NCBI RefSeq assembly: GCF_016595235.1
Contig: NZ_JAENHL010000007.1
Coordinates: 496,001 to 560,000 of the forward strand
Source: Taklimakanibacter albus
Lineage (GTDB): Bacteria; Pseudomonadota; Alphaproteobacteria; Rhizobiales; Aestuariivirgaceae
DNA length: 64,000 nt
Reading direction: 5' to 3'
In this document: piece after piece, positions 1 through 8,828 of the stretch
How the letters are laid out: every line of letters starts with the position of its first letter
Numbering within the stretch: the first letter of the stretch is position 1
Translations under genes and position numbers: made by a program
The notes under the pieces: generated by a model
Told to the model about the DNA's origin: nothing
Database searches by the model: none
What the model saw: only the letters and a program-made list of their open reading frames with translations

Positions 1-540
1 CTGCGGCACGGCTTCGACATTAAGCGGTATATCCGGACCATTCCGGATTACCCCAAGAAGGGTATCCTTTTCCGCGACATCACCACGCTCCTCGCCAATT
101 TGCACGCCTTCCGTGCGGCGGTGGATGAGCTCGCCTGGCCGTTCCTCAAGGGCGGCATCGACTATGTGGCCGGCATCGAAGCGCGCGGCTTCATCTTAGG
201 CGGGGCTGTCGCCCATGTGCTGGGCCGCGGCTTCGTGCCCATCCGCAAGAAAGGCAAGCTGCCCTATAGGGTGATCGGCCAGGAATATGCGCTCGAATAC
301 GGCGTCGACACGATCGAGATCCATGCCGATGCGATCAGTGCCGGCGACCGCATCCTGCTCATCGACGATCTGATCGCCACCGGCGGCACCGCCAATGCCG
401 CCATCGACCTGATCCGCAAATCGGGCGGTGAAGTCGTGGCCGCCGCCTTCGTGATCGACCTCCCCGACATCGGCGGCAGCAAGCTGTTGCGCGACAAGGG
501 CGTCAAGATCCATACGCTCGTGTCCTTCGAAGGCCATTGA
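1..540 (+). CDS. apt: Adenine phosphoribosyltransferase, 5' end cut by window
   Basis: Salvages adenine to AMP using PRPP in the cytoplasm. The frame is open from base 1 and already reads [15 protein letters not shown] then [10 protein letters not shown], the usual first residues of the family, so only a handful of codons are missing upstream. The PRPP-binding signature [14 protein letters not shown] lies at about 357-398, and the C terminus (VSFEGH) is complete. About 179 codons are visible, which matches the usual length of the enzyme. Its upstream neighbour and promoter lie outside the window. The next gene is 218 bases away behind a repeat cluster. Confidence 0.95.
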   Translation: MRHGFDIKRYIRTIPDYPKKGILFRDITTLLANLHAFRAAVDELAWPFLKGGIDYVAGIEARGFILGGAVAHVLGRGFVPIRKKGKLPYRVIGQEYALEYGVDTIEIHADAISAGDRILLIDDLIATGGTANAAIDLIRKSGGEVVAAAFVIDLPDIGGSKLLRDKGVKIHTLVSFEGH

Positions 541-604
541 GTCCTTGGTCGTGTCAGTGGCACAAGACTGGCACAGGATTTCCCCTGCTATGAGGGGCCC
601 GCGG

Positions 605-675
605 AAATTCCCTGCAAATCCCTGCTGATCCGCTGTAAATCCGCTGCAAAAGAACAGCGGATCTGCAGCGGATTT
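605..675. repeat. Cluster of 11-base units, four direct then two inverted
   Basis: Four consecutive 11-base units start at 605, 616, 627 and 638 (aaattccctgc, aaatccctgct, gatccgctgta, aatccgctgca). They are followed by exact inverted copies of the last two: acagcggatc at 654-663 pairs with 627-636, and tgcagcggattt at 664-675 pairs with 637-648. The arms come in the order A B A' B', so the two perfect stems cannot form as simple nested hairpins; they are mutually exclusive or pseudoknotted. The period is close to one DNA helical turn. It lies between apt and the EamA gene. A repeated operator or a dispersed intergenic element are both possible. Confidence 0.7.
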
Positions 676-758
676 CCGGCAAAGACCTGCAGGAATGGCG
701 CGGCTGACATGCCGATCCGTCCGAAGCCCGAACCGGCTTTTCCGTGTAAGCGGAAAAA

Positions 759-1727
759 ATGAGCAGCGAGACCACGACCGACAGCGCCCCGACGGCGCCC
801 GCCGCCTCCGTACCGTGGCTCGGCTATGTCTTTGCGGCATTGGGAGCGGCGCTCTTCTCCTCCAAGGCCATCTTCATCAAGCTCGCTTATCTGGAGCGTG
901 CCGACGCCGCCATGATGCTCGCTTTGCGCATGGTGATGTCGCTGCCCTTCTTTCTCGCCATCGGCCTCTACGCGCTCTATCTGCATCGGCGCGCCGGCCG
1001 GCCTTATCCGAGCCCGCGCTTCGTGGCGCTGGCCGCGCTCAACGGCTTCATCGGCTACTACGTCGCCGCCTATCTCGATTTCGCCGGTCTCATCTACATC
1101 ACTGCCCAGCTCGAGCGGCTGGTGCTGTTCACCTATCCGGTCTTCGTGATGTTCCTGGGCTGGCTGTTCTTCAAAGGCCGCATCACCATGAACGGCCTGA
1201 TCGGCGCCGCCATCACCTATTCGGGTCTCGCGGTGATCTTCTCGCGTGGCCTCTCCGCCGATGGCTGGACGACCCTCATCGGCACCGTGCTGGTGCTCGG
1301 CGCCGCTTTGACCTTCGCGCTCTATCAGCTTCTCGCCAAGAACCTGATCACCGCGATGGGCAGCACGCTCTTCACCGCCATCGCCATGTCGGCCGCCTCG
1401 ATCGCCTGCGTGATCCATTATCTGCTGGTCTCGCATGGCACCGGCCCCAGCGTGTCCTGGCACTATCTCGGCCTCGTCGCCGGCTGCGCTTTCTTCGCGA
1501 CGGTGCTGCCTTCCTTCCTCATCAATGCCGGGCTCGGACGCACCTCGCCCCAGGCGACCTCGATGATCTCGACCATCTCGCCGCTCATCACCATCTTCCT
1601 GGCGGTGATCTTCCTCGGCGAGGAATTCACCTTCACCGACGCCATCGGCACCGCGCTCATCATTCTGGGCGTCGGCTTCTATGCCTGGTCGGATGCAAGG
1701 GCGGCGAAAGCTCCGCCGGAGAGCTGA
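759..1727 (+). CDS. EamA/DMT-family inner-membrane transporter
   Basis: A 322-residue drug/metabolite-superfamily carrier. After a short Ala/Pro/Thr-rich cytoplasmic start come two homologous halves of about five hydrophobic helices each. The second half contains SPLITIFLAVIFLGEEF, the pattern typical of the EamA repeat (a helix followed by an acidic loop). The substrate cannot be read from sequence; family members move amino acids, nucleosides or other small metabolites. The ATG at 759 directly follows a purine-rich stretch (gcggaaaaa). The gene stands alone, preceded by the 605-675 repeat cluster and followed by an unrelated low-GC gene. Confidence 0.85.
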   Translation: MSSETTTDSAPTAPAASVPWLGYVFAALGAALFSSKAIFIKLAYLERADAAMMLALRMVMSLPFFLAIGLYALYLHRRAGRPYPSPRFVALAALNGFIGYYVAAYLDFAGLIYITAQLERLVLFTYPVFVMFLGWLFFKGRITMNGLIGAAITYSGLAVIFSRGLSADGWTTLIGTVLVLGAALTFALYQLLAKNLITAMGSTLFTAIAMSAASIACVIHYLLVSHGTGPSVSWHYLGLVAGCAFFATVLPSFLINAGLGRTSPQATSMISTISPLITIFLAVIFLGEEFTFTDAIGTALIILGVGFYAWSDARAAKAPPES

Positions 1728-1749
1728 GGCCAACCGCGGCAAATCTCCT

Positions 1750-1778
1750 TTGACTTTTTGCACACAAGAAACATAGCG
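1750..1778 (+). promoter_or_regulatory. Candidate sigma-70 promoter for the 1815 gene
   Basis: TTGACT at 1750-1755 is followed after 17 bases by atagcg in an AT-rich stretch, about 40 bases before the ATG at 1815. A ribosome-binding site, ggag, is at 1802-1805, nine bases before that ATG. The -35 box is good and the -10 box is poor, so this is a tentative call. Confidence 0.35.
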
Positions 1779-1814
1779 CTTGTGCAGCAAAAATGACGGA
1801 TGGAGTATCCTGCA

Positions 1815-3785
1815 ATGCCGACAATCATCGTTAAAGGCAGAAGAGTCCAGGTCAGCGACGATTTTTTCAATCTGCCGCACGAGGATCAGGAAGCCACTAT
1901 ACGGCAAATTGGCGACCGGATAGCGTTCGAGGCTATTACTGGCACGCGCCCGACGAACTTCGACCAGCCCCCCGTGCCCAACGATGAGCCCAAGCCAGAA
2001 CCTTCGTGGTCTGATGTACCACAGAATATTAGACCGTCGGCCGTCAATGCAGCCACCGGACTTTGGGACATGATTACCCATCCGCAGCGAACGGCCGAGA
2101 CCCTCGTCGATGCCGCACAAGGCGGCGTTGACCGGATTGTCCCGGAAGAATTTACAAACTTCATGGATACTTATGTTTCACCACGCAGTCGGGAAACAAG
2201 GGAACGACAACGCCAGGTTTCGGGTGCGGTGGGGGAGGCACTCTATGATCGCTATGGTACATGGCGAAACATCAGGAACACGATGATTACCGACCCCGTG
2301 GGCAGCGCTCTGGATATAGTGGGCATCGCTACTGGCGCCGCTGGCTTGGTCCGCGGGGGACTTGCGGTCGGCTCGAAGGCAAATCTCGTTAAGACACCTG
2401 GCACGGCCCTCAATGCAGAGCGCCTTGCGACCAGTGAATTAGGGTCGATCGTACCCGAGAACAACATGGGCCATGCCACCGCTGCCGGCCCCGACAAGCG
2501 CGCGCTCCAAATTTCACCTGAAAAGCCCATATCTGACAGCCAGCTTCAACAAGGTCATCTCCCGCAAACAGCCACCCCTCAACGAAGTGATCTAGCTACC
2601 GCAGCAATCACTCGTCCGGACACCGGCTTGGTAGTGCCCAAGCCAGATATCATCCTGCCGGATACCAACTTGGTGGTGCCGACGCCGCATATCATTCGGC
2701 CGGTTAGCCGCGATGTGCTGGAATCAAAGCGCAGTGACTCGTTCAAGCCCACTTTTCTCCCTTTCCCGCCACCAGTGAAGCAGGCAGAAATCGAATTCAC
2801 ACTGCCTCGTCACTGGAAGCAGCGGTCCTCTCCCTGGATTGCACAATATCCGCCAATGACAACAGGACGCCGCCGGCCATTTCGCCTCGACTATCCGGAA
2901 GATCCGCCGACAGACGCTCAGGGAAGAATTCTGTTCGACATTGAAAGGAGGCCTCTAACAGCGAGGTTCGTTGCAGGACGAAATGAACTGGGCAAAGCCG
3001 ATCGCGCGCTCACATTGAGTGAAATGCTCAGCATCATAAAGAACGATTTGGGCCTTAAACTGGTGTCCATGCCCAGAGGCTACTTCCAACCAAGAACGAT
3101 TGGCCACATTAGCAAAGATCCCAAGGATGACCGCCTCGCGGAGATTGCCGTGTGGGATGGGCTTCCAGCTGACCAGGAGTTTGTCACAATAGGGCACGAG
3201 CTGGGACACGGCCTCGACTTGATCGCTGGGCAACTTTCGTTGAAGGGAATCGATGATGAGCTCATCCCTCTCTATAGTGCTCATTCGACGGGGATAATCG
3301 GACCGCCCTACCTATTGCCAGAAAATCGCGGATATGGAGGCCTCACGCCACCGCGCGAACGAGCTGCGGAAGCATTTCGCATATACTCAACGGGACCTGA
3401 CACAATGAAGCGGATGGCCCCCAAAGCGGCTGCCGCGATGCGGGAGTTGAATAGCCATCCGTTCTTTAAAAGAGTCCTCCAGTTTAACGGCCTTCCGATT
3501 GGAGTGCCGGCGGGGGTAGGAACCGCAACCGCTGCGGCAATCGGAGCTATGGCAGGCAGCGACGATGCCAGTGCGGTACCTTCGCGGCAGACGTCACCGG
3601 TGAGTCATCGCGGAGATCATGACAAGAAGGAGTCCAACAGAGGTCTGGCGAGCATCACAAATGCACTGTCCCGAAGAAATGGGCATGTGCCATCCCGACA
3701 AAAGGAGAATTTCAGAGACCTTGTCCGGACGATCATGCAACTCAAACACGATCCGAAGATTCGTCGCTATGGCGGCCCAAGATGA
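1815..3785 (+). CDS. Phage-like hypothetical protein with zincin (HExxH) domain
   Basis: A 656-residue protein I cannot name. The N terminus (MPTIIVKGRRVQVSDDFF, then a short helical segment ending in RQIGDRIA) resembles the opening of many rhizobial and phage proteins. Residues about 155-195 (DPVGSALDIVGIATGAAGLV) look like helices of phage virion or tape-measure-type proteins. A Pro-rich middle holds a 14-residue tandem repeat. The C-terminal third carries HELGHGLD (His461, Glu462, His465), with a downstream Glu519 in AAEAFRIY placed like the third zinc ligand of lethal-factor-like gluzincins. There is no signal peptide. Base composition and codon use are visibly more AT-rich than the flanks, suggesting transfer. 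The ATG at 1815 is chosen over 1800 because ggag lies nine bases before it. Confidence 0.6.
   Translation: MPTIIVKGRRVQVSDDFFNLPHEDQEATIRQIGDRIAFEAITGTRPTNFDQPPVPNDEPKPEPSWSDVPQNIRPSAVNAATGLWDMITHPQRTAETLVDAAQGGVDRIVPEEFTNFMDTYVSPRSRETRERQRQVSGAVGEALYDRYGTWRNIRNTMITDPVGSALDIVGIATGAAGLVRGGLAVGSKANLVKTPGTALNAERLATSELGSIVPENNMGHATAAGPDKRALQISPEKPISDSQLQQGHLPQTATPQRSDLATAAITRPDTGLVVPKPDIILPDTNLVVPTPHIIRPVSRDVLESKRSDSFKPTFLPFPPPVKQAEIEFTLPRHWKQRSSPWIAQYPPMTTGRRRPFRLDYPEDPPTDAQGRILFDIERRPLTARFVAGRNELGKADRALTLSEMLSIIKNDLGLKLVSMPRGYFQPRTIGHISKDPKDDRLAEIAVWDGLPADQEFVTIGHELGHGLDLIAGQLSLKGIDDELIPLYSAHSTGIIGPPYLLPENRGYGGLTPPRERAAEAFRIYSTGPDTMKRMAPKAAAAMRELNSHPFFKRVLQFNGLPIGVPAGVGTATAAAIGAMAGSDDASAVPSRQTSPVSHRGDHDKKESNRGLASITNALSRRNGHVPSRQKENFRDLVRTIMQLKHDPKIRRYGGPR
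2616..2699 (+). repeat. Two tandem 42-base coding repeats
   Basis: Within the zincin gene, 2616-2657 encodes PDTGLVVPKPDIIL and 2658-2699 encodes PDTNLVVPTPHIIR. Ten of the 14 residues match. The DNA copies have diverged at third positions, so the duplication is old and has been kept under protein-level constraint. It lies in the Pro-rich linker before the peptidase-like domain. Confidence 0.7.
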
Positions 3786-3800
3786 AGTCTGGGCAAAGCC

Positions 3801-5357
3801 TCATGCCACGCTGTCTGGCAGGCCTTCCTTGCGCTTCGCCATGAAGGCCTGAAGCGCTTCGTCGAGCGCCGGATCGAGAGCCGGCGCCTCATATTCGCGC
3901 AGCATCCGCTTCCAGGTTTCGTTGGCGCGCTGAGTGGCGTCCTTGCCGCCATCGTCGCGCCACTGCTCGAAGGAGTTGTTGTCGGCGATGGTCGAGCGCC
4001 AGAAGGCGGTTTCGAAATTGGCCTGGGTATGAGCGCAGCCGAGGAAATGCGAGCCCGGGCCGACTTCGCGGATGGCCGAGAGCCCCTGCCCGTTCTCCGA
4101 GAAGTCGACGCCTTCCGAGAAGCGCTGGAACATGGTGAGCTGGTCGGCGTCGATGATGAACTTCTCATAGGAGCTGACGAGGCCGCCTTCGAGCCAGCCC
4201 GCCGCATGCAGCATGAAATTGACGCCGCCGAGCAAGGCCGGCCACAGCGTGTTGGCCGTCTCATGCGCGGCTTGCGCGTCGGTGACTTTCGAGGCGCACA
4301 GGCTGCCGCCCGAGCGGAACGGAACGCCGAGGCGCCTGGCGAGCTGGGCTGCGCCGAACAGCACATGCGCCGGTTCCGGCGTGCCGAAAGTGGGCGCCCC
4401 CGACTGCATCGAGATCGAGCTGGCGAAAGTGCCGAACACCACCGGTGCGCCGGGGCGGCAGAGCTGCGCGAAGGCCATGCCGACCGAGGCCTCGGCCAGG
4501 ATCTGCGTCAGCGTGCCGACGACGGTAACCGCCGACATGGCGCCCGACAGGATGAAGGGCGACACCACCGTCGCCTGGTTGGCGCGGGCATAGACCTTGA
4601 GCGCCCCCACCATCGTGCCGTCGAAGACGAGCGGCGAATTGGCGTTGATGAGATTGATCATCACGCAGTTCTGATCGACGAACTCGTCACCGAACACCAT
4701 CTTGGCCATGGTGACGGAATCCTCCGCCCGCTCGGGCGCCGTCACCGAGCCCATGAAGGGTTTGTCGGAATAGCGGATATGGCTGTAGACCATGTCGAGA
4801 TGGCGCTTGGCCACCGGGATGTCGACCGGCTCGCACACCGTGCCGCCCGAATGATGGAGCGACGGCGCCATATAGGCGAGCTTCACGAAATTGCGGAAAT
4901 CCTCGATCGTGGCGTAGCGGCGGCCCTCGTCGAGATTGCGGATGAAGGGTGGGCCATAGACCGGCGCGAAGATGGTGCTGTTGCCGCCGACCGTGACCGA
5001 ACGCTCCGGATTGCGCGCATATTGCACGAACTCGCGCGGCGCCGTCTTGAGGAGCGCGCGCACCAGCCCCTTGGGGAAGCGGACCCGGTCGCCCTTCACA
5101 TCGGCGCCGGCTGCCTTCCACATCGACAGCGCCTCGGCATCGTCGCGGAAATCGATGCCGATCTCCTGGAGGACGGTTTCGGCATTGGCCTCGATGAGCT
5201 CGAGCTGGTCGGTGGTGAAGGGTTCGTAGAGCGGCACGTTGCGGCGGATGAAACCCTGCTGCTTGGCCATGCCGGAACCGCGCGCGGCGCGGCGCGCCTC
5301 CGCACCACCACGGGCCCGGCGGCCACCGGTTGAGGGAAGGGTCTGGGCTTCGGACAT
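3801..5357 (-). CDS. MttB-family methyltransferase without pyrrolysine
   Basis: A 518-residue member of the trimethylamine:corrinoid methyltransferase family. The frame is open throughout with no internal amber codon, so it belongs to the non-pyrrolysine branch, known members of which demethylate quaternary amines such as glycine betaine or carnitine-like substrates. Family-typical stretches include GGNSTIFAPVYGPPF near residue 126 and SGAMSAVTVVGTLTQILAE in the barrel. The N terminus is basic and Gly/Arg-rich. The ATG at 5357 is preferred to a GTG six bases upstream; no convincing ribosome-binding site marks either. No corrinoid protein gene is adjacent. It ends 15 bases from the convergent zincin gene. 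Confidence 0.85.
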   Translation of the reverse strand: MSEAQTLPSTGGRRARGGAEARRAARGSGMAKQQGFIRRNVPLYEPFTTDQLELIEANAETVLQEIGIDFRDDAEALSMWKAAGADVKGDRVRFPKGLVRALLKTAPREFVQYARNPERSVTVGGNSTIFAPVYGPPFIRNLDEGRRYATIEDFRNFVKLAYMAPSLHHSGGTVCEPVDIPVAKRHLDMVYSHIRYSDKPFMGSVTAPERAEDSVTMAKMVFGDEFVDQNCVMINLINANSPLVFDGTMVGALKVYARANQATVVSPFILSGAMSAVTVVGTLTQILAEASVGMAFAQLCRPGAPVVFGTFASSISMQSGAPTFGTPEPAHVLFGAAQLARRLGVPFRSGGSLCASKVTDAQAAHETANTLWPALLGGVNFMLHAAGWLEGGLVSSYEKFIIDADQLTMFQRFSEGVDFSENGQGLSAIREVGPGSHFLGCAHTQANFETAFWRSTIADNNSFEQWRDDGGKDATQRANETWKRMLREYEAPALDPALDEALQAFMAKRKEGLPDSVA

Positions 5358-5471
5358 CGTCACACCGTTGAAATCATCTCACCTCTCCGGGTGATACGCT
5401 CAACAGGGTCCACAGGACGGCGTATTTCCGTCCTGGCATGGCGCGGAAACGACCTCCCCGGTCAACTGCAC

Positions 5472-6689
5472 TCACCAGACGAGGTCGAGCCGTTCCAATC
5501 CGTGGAAATGATAGGCATCCCGGTGGCTTGGCGGCCGGGCCAGTTTCAGCCCTGGCAGGCGCTCGAACAGGATCGGCAACGCCACGTTGAGCTCAAGCCG
5601 GGCCAGAGGCGCCCCGACACAGAAATGAATGCCGGCGCCGAAGCTCACATGCGGGTTGGGGGTCCGGGCGGGATCGAACCGGTCGGGCTCGGGGAAGCGG
5701 GCCGGGTCGCGATTGGCGGCGCCGAGCAGGAGACCAACCGTCTCGCCTTTCTTCAGCTTGAGGCCGTTGAACTCGACATCCTCCAATGCATAGCGGGTGA
5801 AAAGATGGAGCGGCGCGTCGAAGCGCAGAAGCTCCTCGACATGCCCCTCGCCAAGGCCTGACCGCGCCTGCCCTTCCTCGATCAGCGCCTTTACCCCATT
5901 GCCGATGGCATGGACGCTCGCCTCGTGCCCGGCATTGAGGAGCAGGATGGCGGTGGTGATGAGCTCGTCCTCGCTGAGCGACTTGCCTTCCGCCTCGGCG
6001 GCGATGAGCTGGGACAGGAGATCGTCGCCGGGCGACAACCGCCGCGCCTGCACATGGCGGCGCATGAAGCTGCTGAAGGCGAGCGTCGCTTCCACCGCCT
6101 TGCGCTCGACCTCCGCATCGCGGCGCGCCTGATACATCGCCACCATGTCATGCGACCAGGAGAGGAGCCGCGGCCCCTCCTCCACCGGCACGCCGAGCAG
6201 CTCGGCTATGATGGTGATCGGGATCGGGGTCGCGAAAGCCTCGAGCAGCTCGACCTCGCGCGTTTCCGCGAAGCCGTCGATCAACTCATGGGTGAGTTGC
6301 GCGATGCGGGGTTTAAGCCGTTCCACCGTGCGCGACAGGAAAGCCCGGTTGACGAGGCCGCGCAGCCTGGTGTGGACCGGCGGCTCGGTCTCGAGCAGCG
6401 AATGCTGCTCGACATCATAGAACGGCTTGAGCCGTTCCGGTATTTCGGACCAGCCCAGCTCGTCCCGCGTCATCACATGCAGGATCTGCCGGCCGAAGCG
6501 CCGGTCGCGCAGCAACGCCGACACGTCCTCATGGCGCGAAAAGCACCAATAGCCGTACTCCTCCCATTTGAAGACCGGAACGCTCTCGCGCAATTGGCGG
6601 TAAATGGGATAGGGATTGCAGAAGAACGCGCGATCGCGCGGATCGAGGCTCAGGCTTCGGCTCGTCGTGTCGATTTTCATCAAGTCCAT
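5472..6689 (-). CDS. Cytochrome P450
   Basis: A soluble bacterial P450 monooxygenase of about 405 residues. The haem loop FGAGIHFCVGAPLARLE carries the thiolate cysteine at about residue 357. The K-helix EELLRF plus downstream Arg is present. The I-helix motif reads LLNAGHEAS in place of the usual AG(G/A)(D/E)T(T/S), so the acid-alcohol pair is Glu-Ala-Ser with a shifted hydroxyl. The substrate cannot be inferred. Starts at 6689 or 6680 both fit; earlier ones would run into the divergent gene whose ATG is at 6721. No ferredoxin or reductase gene lies nearby, so electron donors must come from elsewhere. Confidence 0.93.
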   Translation of the reverse strand: MDLMKIDTTSRSLSLDPRDRAFFCNPYPIYRQLRESVPVFKWEEYGYWCFSRHEDVSALLRDRRFGRQILHVMTRDELGWSEIPERLKPFYDVEQHSLLETEPPVHTRLRGLVNRAFLSRTVERLKPRIAQLTHELIDGFAETREVELLEAFATPIPITIIAELLGVPVEEGPRLLSWSHDMVAMYQARRDAEVERKAVEATLAFSSFMRRHVQARRLSPGDDLLSQLIAAEAEGKSLSEDELITTAILLLNAGHEASVHAIGNGVKALIEEGQARSGLGEGHVEELLRFDAPLHLFTRYALEDVEFNGLKLKKGETVGLLLGAANRDPARFPEPDRFDPARTPNPHVSFGAGIHFCVGAPLARLELNVALPILFERLPGLKLARPPSHRDAYHFHGLERLDLVW

Positions 6690-6720
6690 TCTACGTTGCA
6701 GGGAGCCTCGAAGGCATATC

Positions 6721-7518
6721 ATGAAAGTCTATATCAGTGTCGATATCGAAGGCGTGGCCGGCATCACCCATTGGGATGAGGCCCAGAAGAACCATGCCGA
6801 TTACGCCGAATTCCGCGAGCAGATGACGCGCGAGGCGGTGGCCGCCATCGAGGGCGCCGAGGCCGCCGGCGCCACGGAGATCTGGGTCAAGGACGCTCAT
6901 GATTCAGGCCGCAATCTCATCACCTCAATGCTGCCCGGCACTATCCGGCTGATCCGCTCCTGGGCCGGCCACCCGCTCTGTATGGTGCAGGAGCTCGACA
7001 AGAGCTTCGCTGCGGTGATGATGGTGGGCTATCACGCGGCGGCAGGCTCGGAAGCCAACGCGCTCGCCCACACGCTCTCGCTCAAACCGCATTTGATCCG
7101 TCTCAATGGCCGAACGGCATCGGAATTCTACATTCATGCTCTGGCCGGCAGCCTGCTCGGGGTGCCGACCGTCTTCGTCACCGGCGATGAAGGCCTGATG
7201 GCGGAGGTCAAATCGACCAATGCCGCGATCGGCCGCTGCGCCGTCAAGCGTGGCGTCGGCCAGTCGACCATCAGCCTGACGCCTAAGGCCGCCATCGCCG
7301 CCATCCGCGCCGGGGCCGAAACGGCCCTCAAGGGCAGGCTTGCCGACGCCCTTATTCCGCTGCCGGAGGATTTCGTGCTCGAAGTCACCTATGCCAACCC
7401 GGTCTTAGCCTACCGGATGCAGTGGTACCCGGGCGCCAGCCACAGCGGCGACCGCACCATCCGTTTCGCCACCAAGGACTATTTCGACGTCTTGCGGATG
7501 TTGAATTTCGTCACATGA
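6721..7518 (+). CDS. M55 family D-aminopeptidase (DppA-like)
   Basis: A 265-residue zinc peptidase of the DppA family, which removes N-terminal D-amino acids from peptides. The SxDxEG signature is at the start (Ser6, Asp8, Glu10). His60 in KDAHDSG, His105 in GYHAAAGS and Glu135 in ASEFYIHA fall close to the metal and active-site positions of Bacillus DppA. There is no signal peptide, so it is cytoplasmic and would act on imported peptides, perhaps from peptidoglycan turnover. It is divergent from the P450 with a 31-base gap, so the two promoters must overlap. An 8-base-pair hairpin follows at 7555-7582. Confidence 0.9.
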   Translation: MKVYISVDIEGVAGITHWDEAQKNHADYAEFREQMTREAVAAIEGAEAAGATEIWVKDAHDSGRNLITSMLPGTIRLIRSWAGHPLCMVQELDKSFAAVMMVGYHAAAGSEANALAHTLSLKPHLIRLNGRTASEFYIHALAGSLLGVPTVFVTGDEGLMAEVKSTNAAIGRCAVKRGVGQSTISLTPKAAIAAIRAGAETALKGRLADALIPLPEDFVLEVTYANPVLAYRMQWYPGASHSGDRTIRFATKDYFDVLRMLNFVT

Positions 7519-7554
7519 GGATGCGCCTGCTGCATAGATAGCAAGGGTGACAGG

Positions 7555-7582
7555 GGGGCGGATCGCGGTTATTGTCCGCCCC
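7555..7582. terminator. GC-rich hairpin after the M55 gene
   Basis: ggggcgga at 7555-7562 pairs perfectly with tccgcccc at 7575-7582 around a 12-base loop. It sits between the stop at 7518 and the next ATG at 7600. There is no T-tract, so intrinsic termination would be weak. Confidence 0.3.
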
Positions 7583-7599
7583 ATCCTCGAAAGCCCTCC

Positions 7600-8820
7600 A
7601 TGACCACCAGTCCCAGCCGCGCCGGCGCCGAATTCATCGCGCTCATGGCGCTCACTTTCTCGCTGATCGCGATGTCGATCGACTCGATGCTGCCGGCGCT
7701 CGGCGACATCGCGCGCGATCTTGGCGCCGGCAATCCGAATGACCGGCAATTCGTGCTCACTGCCTTTTTCGCCGGGCTGACACTGGGCCAGTTCATCTAT
7801 GGCCCGATTTCCGACAGCACCGGCCGCAAGCCTGCAATGTATGCGGGCTTCGGCTGCTTCATTGTGGGCGGGCTCATCTGCGCCCTCACCACCGACTTCA
7901 GCGTGATGATCATGGGCCGCGTGCTGCAGGGTTTCGGCGCCGCGGGCCCCCGCATCGTCGGCACCGCCATGGTGCGCGATCTCTATGCCGGCCGCGCCAT
8001 GGCGCAGGTGATGTCCTTCGTGATGGCGGTCTTCATCATGGTGCCGATCCTGGCACCTTCTATCGGCCAGCTCATCCTGCTCGTCGCCGACTGGCGCGGC
8101 ATCTTCTTCGGTCTCGTGCTCGTCGGCGCCATCAATTTCTTCTGGCTCGCCATGCGCCGCGCCGAAACGCTCGAGCCGACGGCGCGCGCGCCGCTGTCGC
8201 TCGGGCATATCTTGCGCTCGGCCAGGGAGGCGCTCGGCAACCGCATCACGCTCGGCTACACGATCGCCACCGGCTTCATCTTCGGCGCCTTCATCTCCTA
8301 TCTCGGCATGTCGCAGCAGATCTTCCAGGACCAGTATGCCGCCGGCAAGCTCTTCGCCGTCTATTTCGGCGTGCTCGCCGCCGGCATCGGCTGCGCGTCC
8401 ATCACCAATGCGACGTTGGTCACCCGTTTCGGCATGCGGACGCTGTCGAAGCTGGCGCTGCGCGCCGCCTGCCTGTGGTCGCTCGGCTTCCTGGTGATCG
8501 CCTTCCTGCTCGGCGGCCACCCGCCGCTGTGGTTCTTCCTCGTCTTCATGGTCGTCCTGTTCTTCTGCAACGGGCTCCTTTTCGGCAACTACAACGCGCT
8601 TGCCATGGAACCGATGGGCCACATCGCCGGCGTCGCCGCCGCTGTCATCGGCGCCGGATCGAGCCTCATCGCCGTTGTCGCCGGCACATTGATCGGGAGG
8701 CTCTATGACGGCACCGTGATCCCGCTGGTCGCCGGCTTCACCGCCATGGAGATCGCGGCTTTCCTCGTTACCGAATGGGCCGAGCGCGGCCGGTCCAAGC
8801 GCGTGATCACGCCGAGCTGA
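7600..8820 (+). CDS. Bcr/CflA-type MFS multidrug efflux transporter, copy 1
   Basis: A 406-residue, 12-helix major-facilitator pump of the drug:proton antiporter type. Motif A between helices 2 and 3 reads GPISDSTGRKPAMYAG, and the helix-4/5 region GRVLQGFGAAGPRIVGTAMV is typical of Bcr/CflA proteins. The first helix has LMALTFSLIAMSIDSMLPAL, with the acidic residue usual in this group. The stop is eight bases before the start of a very similar second pump, so the pair is probably one transcript born of tandem duplication. The substrate is unknown. Confidence 0.9.
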   Translation: MTTSPSRAGAEFIALMALTFSLIAMSIDSMLPALGDIARDLGAGNPNDRQFVLTAFFAGLTLGQFIYGPISDSTGRKPAMYAGFGCFIVGGLICALTTDFSVMIMGRVLQGFGAAGPRIVGTAMVRDLYAGRAMAQVMSFVMAVFIMVPILAPSIGQLILLVADWRGIFFGLVLVGAINFFWLAMRRAETLEPTARAPLSLGHILRSAREALGNRITLGYTIATGFIFGAFISYLGMSQQIFQDQYAAGKLFAVYFGVLAAGIGCASITNATLVTRFGMRTLSKLALRAACLWSLGFLVIAFLLGGHPPLWFFLVFMVVLFFCNGLLFGNYNALAMEPMGHIAGVAAAVIGAGSSLIAVVAGTLIGRLYDGTVIPLVAGFTAMEIAAFLVTEWAERGRSKRVITPS

Positions 8821-8828
8821 ATGCCCCC

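Noticed and set aside
588-2120. Long minus-strand open frame opposite the EamA gene and the start of the zincin gene
   Set aside because: Its composition is a shadow of the high-GC coding strand, rich in Arg, Gly, Glu and His with no family motif. It crosses the repeat cluster and two real genes.
3801-5357. Pyrrolysine-type MttB
   Set aside because: There is no in-frame TAG across the gene, and no pyl genes are in the window.
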